From contig JARWIR010000023.1 of assembly GCA_029959085.1 (NCBI GenBank), forward strand, positions 8,817,860 through 8,881,859: 64,000 nucleotides of DNA, written 5' to 3'. Of the stretch, positions 55,938-64,000 are shown in pieces. Position numbers and translations under genes: made by a program. The stretch is from Nemophila menziesii. Its lineage: Eukaryota; Streptophyta; Magnoliopsida; Boraginales; Hydrophyllaceae. The notes below the pieces were generated by a model. That model searched no databases and was not told the origin of the DNA. It worked only from the letters and a program-made list of their open reading frames with translations. Position 1 is the stretch's first letter, and every line of letters starts with the position of its first letter.

Positions 55938-56648
55938 TCAAGATTTGCGAATATAGCCTCCCCAACAACGAGTAAGGCTATGAACGTCAAATAATCTGCG
56001 CTTGACCCCTGTTTTGGGGCGAATTTCTATCACCTTGGCTGAAACAACCTTAGTGACAATGAACGGTCCCATCCATGAATCTTTAAAACTTCGTGGCCTA
56101 TTCTCGCGTTTGTGAGCTTTCCATAGAACTTCATGGCCAACCCCAAACTCAATGTTTGGCTCAGTATCCACAGGCTTTAAGTGGATCTTCTCAGGAGGGA
56201 CTTTGTGATGTGAAAGGCTGTGGATGACAGGAACGGTGGGATCTAACTTCCTCGATTTCTTACCCAAGACATAAAAGGTCTCGGACACATTCTTTGCATG
56301 AAGGGTGATGGGCCCTTCTTGGAAGTTGATCACACTTTGACTTGTGGCCATGAAAGGTCGTCCAAGTATGATTGGAACCTTCTTATCTGCATCAAACTCA
56401 AGAATAACAAAGTCAGTAGGGATGGCGATATTACCTGCACGGACTAGGACGTCCTCCACTATTCCCCATGTCCTTTTCACTGAGTTGTCAGCAAACTACA
56501 ACTTCACTGGAGTCTTCTCTGATTTCTGAAGTCCAAGTCTCTCGAACACGGACTTAGGCATAAGATTCACACCAGAACCCACATCGTACATCGCTTTCAC
56601 CTTGAGCATACCATGTAATTGAATAGGAAGGTCCCGGATCTTTAAGCT
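55938..56648 (-). pseudogene. Protease and integrase-tail remnant, right unit
   Basis: C-terminal end of a third gag-PR-IN-tail ORF: KAMYDVGSGVNLMPKSVF, a stop near 56497, TDFVILEFDADKKVPIILGR, then the tail GHEVLWKAHK, WMGPFIVTKVVSAKVIEIRP and CWGGYIRKS, closely matching the young element. A small deletion near 56634 and the switch to MULE sequence at about 56648 remove the rest. Confidence 0.85.
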
Positions 56649-57712
56649 ATGGTTCTTTCTCAGCAACTACTTCCTCTACAGTCTATGAAACTAAATTTTT
56701 TACTTCGTCGTTCTCACCTTCAGTTACATTAACATCAGTTGTGTTTTGATCTTCACAAACAACTTATAAAGTTAAAAGAAATATATAGTCAAATATATAA
56801 AAATTAGGGGTTTAATTGTCAATCAACTAAAATGTTAAGGGCTAAACTGTCAAATGACTGTGTACCTTTATTGTTTCGTCTTCAACTATCTTTTCTGCCA
56901 TGCTTTTCTCATCATGCCTTTGATCACTCTTTTATTCTACGCTTTTCATATCAGGCCTTTCATCATAGGTCTTAACTACTTCTTATTTCCCTTCATTACA
57001 GTTCTGAACTTCCATCTCATCATGGCCATTATTGGTATGAACTTTATCTTCTTCTCGTTGTTGAGCTATTTCTTCAACCTTATTCCTAGTTAATAACAAA
57101 TGCATGAAATAAGGAGTTTGAATTTCGTGGTTTTCATGTATTACTGGTTTACTAACAACAAAAAGGTCAACAGTTACGTTGTTCTCTACAATGCTACACA
57201 TCTCCATACATTTATCCTTGCTATCAAAACATACTAGACCATCAGGTAGTTTTTTCCCAATTTAAAATAGTTGTACTCCAAGTTACCTTTTATCCCTAAC
57301 TTCGAAACATTCTTCTTAAGTACAGGTGTACTAAATTTTTCATATTCACAACCATCTACATACTCAATCTTACTTCATGGTAATTGCTCGTGTCTTCATT
57401 AAATATCCCACAAAAGCGAATCCTCAGTGCAAATTTCTCTGTTACACGATCAATTTTAAATAAATTAGTTACTCATTACGTTAGGAACCAATTAATGGAA
57501 AAGTAATTATCAAATATGGATACATTATCAATATGGTAACCAAATCCCGTAAAATCTACTCCTATTACTAACTAAATCCCGCCCTTCACGCGTGATATCT
57601 AAAAATGTATTAAATATACTCGAAAACCCTACATTTACGGATTAAAAGATCTTAACCAACAAGCAAAGATTTAGGGGTGATAAATAAACACACTTACTCC
57701 ATAACGTTAGTA
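56649..57712 (-). pseudogene. MULE N-terminal part, copy 2
   Basis: Corresponds to about 21535-22600: acidic exon, MEMCSIVENNVTVDLFVVSK, and the PB1-like N-terminal domain with stops and frameshifts. The catalytic region is absent on the left, cut at the Athila-like junction. The upstream segment with the TATA box (22600-22829 in copy 1) is deleted between AACGT and TAGTA. Confidence 0.75.
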
Positions 57713-59500
57713 GGGGCCACGAGTCACGAAAAAAAAGTCAGGGGTATCTAGTAGAATTAAACAATAAGGCAACTTGTTAATCGCGTAAACAATTAGGAGC
57801 AAAAGAGATATTTCCTCAAACTTATATAAAACCCTCATTTCGGTTACCTTTTCTTTATAAATAAAAAGTAAGAGGAAAAGTTCCTTGGAGTAGCGTAAGA
57901 TATTCGACGATCGCCATCGCCGTCTTCTCTTATGTATAGAAGGTATCAAGACCTTTTATCGGTGATGTTTAAATCAGGTACATTCTGACTCCTCACTTTT
58001 TTCCATATTTCCCACTCATTAAGTTGTAATAACAATGAAATATACAATCGATCTGAAAAACCTAAGGTACAAAAAAAGTAGGAGATATTGAGGAATTGTT
58101 ACAATTAAGAATGAAAGTTAGATGCTCTGTTATGGATTTCTCTTTTACGGATTTCCTGACAGCTAAGAGAAATAAGAATTGTATCTTATACAATACATTT
58201 GCACCATAGGGGGCCATACCTATGAAAAATGAGTTGGGTTAGTGGATTTGGTTGAAATATTATCACTCCGAAAGGTATCTCATCAACTGCCACCCCACCA
58301 ATAGCTCTCCCAACAGGTCTTTTTCTATATACGTGATATTTATGGATAATCATTAATGTATTTTATCCATAAATTTAATCATTAAATTGAGATTATAACT
58401 TGAATTTGAGTTAGATTTGAACTAATTATTCTTTAATTTTACATATTTACTTGATTATTAAAAAATATTAACATATAAATAATGCTTATTTATTTGGAAG
58501 GGATTAATAGTGATTTTTTTATATTTTGCACACAGGCAGAAACTCATGTCAAGAATAATATCATTACTGAACAAAAACACAAAACGAATAAGAATTGTTG
58601 ACATTTCAATTAACTATGAAGGTTTAATAATTTGCATGGTAAGATTTAATTGGTAGATTACTTTTACTGTGATATACTGTTAACCAGATGTATTTAGAAT
58701 TGTTGGGTGGTTAATGCATGTTCTTATGTATTTAATATTGATTTAATGTGTGCGCTTTTTACTAGATGGTTATTCCTAAAGTGATCAAGAGACGTATCAT
58801 GAGCCGAGCAGGGAAGATGAAAAAACCAGATTTTTTCGATGTTCAGCCAATATCTCCTTCCATTGAAATTCCTGGAGAGATTAACTATAAAGATGAAAGG
58901 CTTTAGCAATGAAAAGGAAATATTCATGATCACAGGAAACTCTGATACTGATTTTTTAGAGACATCAATGGAGTAGTTTAACAATTCTCCAGATGCTCAA
59001 GTCTTCTTTGTTTCGATCAAAGCTTGTGGGGAAGGGATATCACTGGTGGTAGCATCTTGTATCATCGTATTGGATGTTCATTCCGGCCAGGTCAGGTCCG
59101 CAAGGTTTATGTGTATAGGTTGGTTGCCTCTGAATCACCGGAGGAGGAAGATCACGAAACAATTGTGGTTCGAATGGAATGGAATGAATATTCAGGCAAT
59201 TAAGAATTTGTGATGGAATATGTGCATGTGGACAATTGTGGTGACAGGTTTCTAGAAACTTATTTCTTAAAGGTTTGAAAACTTTAACTTCTCTCGACTA
59301 AAATAATATTCTTTTTGAATTTTTTTGAATTCATTTTTCCTTTACTTTTTCTAGGTAAATGGTACTTATTAAAGATGGAAGCTATTAAGCATTGTTAACT
59401 TGGAGGAGTTTAGCATACGTCTGTAAAGTGGGTACATAGAGGCCAGGGAGTACTTTTCCCTGCAAAGCATTAAGCTGAATCTCACATATCTTACAAGATT
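57713..59500 (+). pseudogene. SNF2 (CLASSY/DRD1-like) remodeller fragment, copy 3
   Basis: Follows copy 2 closely: TATA block near 57825, shortened first exon to 58209, CACACAG acceptor and short exon near 58533-58638, intron of 127 nt (58639-58765), then [57 protein letters not shown] with the same deletion, [19 protein letters not shown] and a damaged tail. Relative to copy 2 the first exon has an inner deletion and an extra stretch of about 70 nt upstream of the ATG. Homology with copy 1 extends to about 59715. Confidence 0.55.
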
Positions 59501-59715
59501 TTCTTACTTTTTAGTTTATTGTATTAATGTCAATTTAATTACTATATATAATTTGTTTGTACTTTCATATTAAATGTTGTGGTTTTTTAGTTCTAATTTA
59601 AAACTCACATTATATGTGTGGGTCGTGTTTCTTTCTATAAGTCTATTAAGATCTCTTTTTCAATTTTTTTGTTTTTATTTTTGATTTCGCTGCTGCTCCA
59701 ACCACATGGGAGTAG

Positions 59716-61696
59716 CTCATTCACAATGTGTTTACTGGTTATGTTGTTTGCCGCAGATTTGGTGTTTCGTGTGATTATTTGTGCTTAGTGTATTTTTCTG
59801 ATCCTTAGTTGTTGCTTGGTTAGTTTCATGTCTTTCATCTTGGTTGGAGTGTCCAGTAAAGTAACTAGGTTGAGTACAAATGAGTGACCTGGTGAGACAA
59901 CATTAAATTCAACTTTATTTTTCCTCAAGGATTGCCTGTTTAACATAGTCAAGGTTTCTTCACAAAAAGAATCATCCAAGTTTCAAAAGTGTGTTGAATT
60001 TGGGTTCTAATATTTTTATAAAGCCGTATTCACGTGTAAGTTGTAAATATGGTTTTTATGAGCATGTATTACTCAAGACAAAAAAAAGAGCATGTATTAC
60101 GCAAAAGTAGCTTTGGTCATGGTAAAACAAGAACTATTAGAGAATATGCATTAGAAGGAGAAAGTTAGGCCGTCCTTCTGGACATGATGTTTCACATAAA
60201 GAGAGACTTGAACCAGATTGCAGACCTAGCCACTAAAGCAACCAGGCAGGGATACGACGGGTCTGGCATCCCTTCAAGTTCTATTACCGATTTCTATAAT
60301 AGTTTAGTTAGGGTTAAGATGTAATCTCTTCGTTTTCTTTCCTTTGACAAAAGATAGAAGAGAATATGCACATAGTATAGTACTTGCATGGACAAATTCA
60401 AGAATTAAATTAGGATAAACTAGAAATATACAAAACGTGAGATAAGAAAAATACATAATAACCATTTAGGTTAGTTCAACTGTCCAGAGGCTTGGCTTGG
60501 TTATTCTTTTAGGCGGTATAGATTCAATCTGTGTCAATGGCACTGAATCCAAAAGTAACTCTTCCATGTAACTAAAAAAATTACATAATAAAAACCCATG
60601 AGTAAATTTTAATTTGTAGGGTTATCATATAAATAAAAAACAAACTACTCCTAATATAAAATTGTGAGCTCATAGGAATGAGTAAATAATTTTTTCGAGT
60701 TAATTTTTTAAAAGGTCAAAAAACATTTTCTCTTATTCTCAACAAGTCTAAATTTTAAACCATCAATGGGTTATATTTATGTTTGCAATGGGTTAGGAGT
60801 TTTTTTATGCGTTACGTATTTTTGGGTTGTGTATATTTTCCTATGTGTTGCGTATGTTTATCAAAAGATTACATGTGATACTTATTAGGCAATTTTTTTT
60901 ATAAAGATGGTCTTAAACTTAACTTTTGTAAACACAAATCCGCCTTTGTGTGCATGTAGGTTTGAAGATAAGAATGAATTTCTACCTTACTGAGCTCATG
61001 ATGAGTGCATCGAATTCAAATGATTATTTTCATCCATACAAATTATAAAGAAGTTAGGAACTCGAAGTATAAGCAACTTGCTTGATCAATACATTAACGG
61101 TAGCCAATAAACCCTTTCTCTTATTTTCTAAATATTTTGATCCAATAGATATTGGAAACCTCTTCTAAGATCCAAATTCCCAATGTCTTACTATATACTT
61201 ATTTTGGAACAAAAAGAACTAAATTCTTATAAGAGGCCCATAAAATTTAGAAAAAAATTAGTACTATATATATGAAAACTCGAAGATTATGAGAATTTAA
61301 TCCAACACATATTGGAGACCTCAAAGATTCAGCGTTCAGTTTTCAAGTGTGTGCAGCTATGAAAACTCAAAAGTTGAGATCGGTGTTTTGATGGTGTTGG
61401 TGGGAAACTTAGGCGACGCCATTTGTGGAGGTCAGCAATAATGATTTAATGCTTACGGCTCAGATTTAATGTGTGGTGGTTAGAGGGTTCAACGTTGGTT
61501 TGTTGTTCGAGCAGTTCTGCTAGAGAAGGTCGTGTGAAATCATGAAAGGTCGGTTAACCATGGCGCTAAGAGAATTCAATAAGAAGATGACATCCACCTC
61601 CCCAGCACGCCGACGTTATCCATAAGTCGGTGATTTTTTTCTTTTCCTTACTTAGATTGTAGCTTTATTATTTCTTTTTTATTAATAATGAATATA
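59716..61696. other. Unassigned region with a weak RNase H-like piece
   Basis: Nothing secure. Near 60197-60310 the plus strand reads LDMMFHIKRDLNQIADLATK before a stop, which resembles the end of a LINE-type RNase H domain (R..N..ADL), followed by a TGTAATCTC/TTTCCTTTGAC 3' tail-like stretch. The rest is AT-rich without recognisable content. It is absent between the matching blocks of the 24-kb copy. Confidence 0.3.
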
Positions 61697-61722
61697 GAGC
61701 AAAGTATATTATATTTATGTGA

Positions 61723-62073
61723 GAAAAAGACCCCATTGATACTCAGTATTTTGCGTTTTGGAAAAATACATACCAAGGTTTCAGAAGTGTACAAATGGGT
61801 ACACAACATTTTATTTTTTTCCTTCCATTACTACTCGATGTTAATCCTAGTGTTAAGTGATGACATGGTAGGGGTAAAATAGTTATTTCACAACTAAAAA
61901 TAATTTATAATTAAATAATAAAAAATTATGCCACATCAACATTCAAAGTGTATTTAACTGTGGTCCTAAAAGAAGGCAAAAATGAAAATATTGGGAATCT
62001 GAATGTCCAATTTTGAAAAATTGGGAATCTATTTGTCGAATTCAAAACATTGGGTATTTAGGAAGTCTTTTTC
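61723..62073. mobile_element. MITE-like element with inverted ends, copy 2
   Basis: 351 bp with ends GAAAAAGACC...GATACTCAGTATTTT and its imperfect complement AAAACATTGGGTAT...AGTCTTTTTC (about 22 of 30 positions match). Same element as 24789-25137. Confidence 0.45.
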
Positions 62074-62159
62074 CCTAAAAACAATAAAGGAACAATCAAC
62101 ATAATTATCTTCACCGAACATAATAATAATATCTATAAAAGTTATTTCTAATATAAATG

Positions 62160-62595
62160 ATATAATAAATAATAATATACTTATGACATTGTTTAAACTA
62201 GACGTGGGTAATATTATTCCATCGCTATTGTAGATGATTTCAGTAGTTTTTGTTATATCTATTTTATTTTTTGTAAATCTGAAGCATTGAAATGTTTTAT
62301 GGTATTTGTCAATGAAGTAGAATACCACTTGGAGTGGAAGGTGAAAACCTTAAGGACCGATCGTGGACGTGAATATCTATAAGATTAGTTTAAATAACTT
62401 TCTGATAAAAAAGGGATAGTAAGATAGCTTCATATACACCACAACCGAATGGTGTGGGTGGAAGGAGGAATGGAACACTCCTAATAATGGTTAGGTTTAT
62501 GATGGCACAAACTAATCTTCTAATATCTTATTAGGAAGATGTGTTGCTTAACGCTAATTATATACTTAATTGAATACCCACAAAGACAATTTCAT
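62160..62595 (+). pseudogene. Copia integrase fragment, copy 2
   Basis: Matches 25245-25655: NIIPSLL/AIVDDFS, a VKTLRTDRGREYL motif with catalytic Asp, the H-N-R/NGVG region and SMMAQTN-like sequence in shifting frames. Cut at 62595 by LINE sequence directly after CCCACAAAGACAATTTCATC. Confidence 0.7.
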
Positions 62596-64000
62596 CAATA
62601 AAAAATGGGATCACCTTTTCCCTAATGCTTGGGTTGCTATTCTACCCCCAGTAGGCTCTGACCATGCTATGTTAATTCTTATTAAGAATGAGAGAACCAT
62701 CCCCTTTATAAAAAGATTCATCTTTTGTAAAACTTGGCTTGAAGATGAGGAATGTAAATATCTTATTCTAAAAAACTGCATTGAAATGACTCTAATTAGA
62801 AGTAAAGGCATCCATAAAATGGGGTAAAAACTCCACCTTTTAGCTGGTAAAATTATTGAATGGGCTAAAAATTTGCTAGAATAAAAAAAGAATCCCTGAA
62901 AAATGATAATACTAAGCTAAAAAAGATGATTATCTCTACTGACCCTATAAATTGGGATGAATATAACTCAATAATTGGTAGAATGGAAAAAAGATGGAAA
63001 AATGAAGAAATTTATTGGAAATTAAAATCTAGAATAAAATGGCTATCTTTGAGAGATAGAAATAACTCCTACTTTCATGCTATAACAAAAGGGAGAAGAA
63101 AAAGAAACAAAATCACTAGAATTCTTAATGAAGATAATAAATGGGTTGATACAAAAATGGAAATGGAAAATGAGATTAAAACCTACTTTAGAAATATCTT
63201 TAGCTCTAAAGGACCTAGAGATTTCTCTCCTGTGATTAATACCTTAAAAGTAAGTGTTAATGAGGAGATTAACTCTGACCTTACAAGAGTTGATGGTATT
63301 AATGAAATTAAAGAAGCTCTTTGGGAAATGGGAAATGATAGATCCCCTTGACCAAATGGATACCCTGTATACTTCTTTAAAAGCATTGGGATACGCTTAA
63401 ATTTGATATACTAAGATGTAGCTCTGACTACCGATGGAGTGATTGTAATCTCTATGAGATTAATAAAACGGTTATAACTCTTATTCCTAAAATAGACTCT
63501 CCCGTAAAAATTGCACATTACAGACCAATTAGTTGCTCAAATGTGATCTACAAAATCATGGCAAAAATTCTTGTTTAAAGGATACAAAAATACATGAATA
63601 TAATTATAAGTGAAACACAATGCACATTTGTCCAAGGAAGAGGAATTACAGAAAATATACTCCTTGCGCATGAGGTTAGTCATTTCTTAAAGAAAAAGAA
63701 GAATACTTATAAACATTACATGGCTATTAAAGCTAACATAGCTAAAGCATGCGAAAATGTCGAATTGGATTTCTTAGAAGCTACTTTAAAAAAGATGAAC
63801 TTCAGCAACTTATGGATAAAATGGATAATGAGTTGTGTTACATCGGTTTCTTACTCTGTTCTCCTTAATGGGTAACAAGTACAACTAGATAACCCAGCGA
63901 AAGGCTTGACGCAGGGTGATCCCCTATCACCCTTCCTTTTCTGCCTAATTACCCAAGGTCTTACTTCTTTAATGAATGATAAAATTGATAAAAATTTGAT
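62596..64000 (+). pseudogene. LINE ORF2 (endonuclease end and RT core), runs off window
   Basis: 5'-truncated LINE. It begins in the endonuclease end: WDHLFPNAWVAILPPVGSDH with the SDH motif. It goes on to the RT N-terminus (RIKWLSLRDRNNSYFHAITK, NKITRILNEDNKWVDT, EIKEALWEMGNDRSP), then AHYRPISCSNVIYKIMAKIL near 63510-63570, FVQGRGITENILLAHEVSHF, KANIAKACENVELDF (motif A, Asp changed to Asn), and KGLTQGDPLSPFLFCLITQG at the window end. Stops at about 62825, 63350, 63577 and 63873 show it is inactive. It is of the same general type as the LINE at 1-1000. Confidence 0.85.

Larger units (their letters stand above)
47714..56648 (-). mobile_element. Two partial non-autonomous elements joined through one LTR
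   Basis: Reading right to left: end of a gag-PR-IN-tail ORF, leader, second ORF, 3' noncoding region, one LTR (50597-52126), primer site, leader, and a new gag-PR-IN-tail ORF. The single LTR is both the 3' LTR of the right unit and the 5' LTR of the left unit. Both outer ends are truncated, at an Athila LTR on the left and at MULE sequence on the right. Confidence 0.85.

Noticed and set aside
59785..59979. Small minus-strand frame DDSFCEETLTMLNRQSLRKN as a copia or host protein
   Set aside because: Short, no recognised motif, no supporting context.
1..64000. LINE end at the window start and LINE beginning at the window end, suggesting a circular molecule
   Set aside because: Content is nuclear plant repeats; the middle of the LINE is missing from both ends, and LINEs are dispersed and numerous.

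Overview
The window is nuclear DNA of a flowering plant, most likely a eudicot, from a repeat-rich (pericentromere-like) region. The evidence is the set of plant element families present (Athila-type Ty3/gypsy with tRNA-Asp primer sites, Ty1/copia, LINE, MULE), AT-rich spacers, and a mitochondrial insertion carrying nad2 and cob pieces. I see no intact ordinary host gene. The closest to one are three broken copies of an SNF2-type (CLASSY/DRD1-like) chromatin remodeller fragment. All family assignments come from reading motifs; no database search was run.

Layout. 1-1000: 3' part of a LINE. 1059-2085: first remodeller fragment. 2266-3700: mitochondrial insertion (nad2 intron 4 end plus last exon, then cob). 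3715-6640: two LINE remnants, one on each strand. 7015-8596 and 18334-19705: an old plus-strand Athila gag-protease remnant, split by a young complete non-autonomous Athila-like element (8597-18333). That element has LTRs I read as identical, a 5-bp target duplication, one long gag-protease-integrase-tail ORF and a second downstream ORF. 19706-22745: minus-strand Mutator-like (MULE) transposase gene with introns. 22943-24655: second remodeller fragment with its own TATA. 24763-27080: MITE-like repeat and a decayed plus-strand copia. 27727-37119: a minus-strand copia element whose inner part is tandemly duplicated. 37304-47713: a nearly full Athila element, minus strand, with 5' LTR, gag, protease, RT, RNase H, integrase and a downstream ORF, but dead. 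47714-56648: two partial non-autonomous elements sharing a single LTR. 56649-59715: second MULE plus remodeller block. 61697-62595: copy of the MITE/copia block. 62596-64000: a LINE running off the end.

How the parts relate. The autonomous Athila (37-47 kb) and the non-autonomous family (three copies) share the primer-binding site, LTR TATA element, 3' noncoding blocks, GC-rich leader repeats, and a hairpin beside the 3' LTR whose stem sequence differs while pairing is kept. The likely reading is a parasite/helper pair: the non-autonomous element encodes its own capsid-type protein but must borrow RT and integrase. The helper copy seen here is itself dead; among other lesions its RT has lost the catalytic FMDD-type box by an in-frame deletion.

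The remodeller fragments all share one deletion removing the core of helicase motif VI. They therefore spread from one already broken ancestor, and in two of three places they sit beside the MULE.
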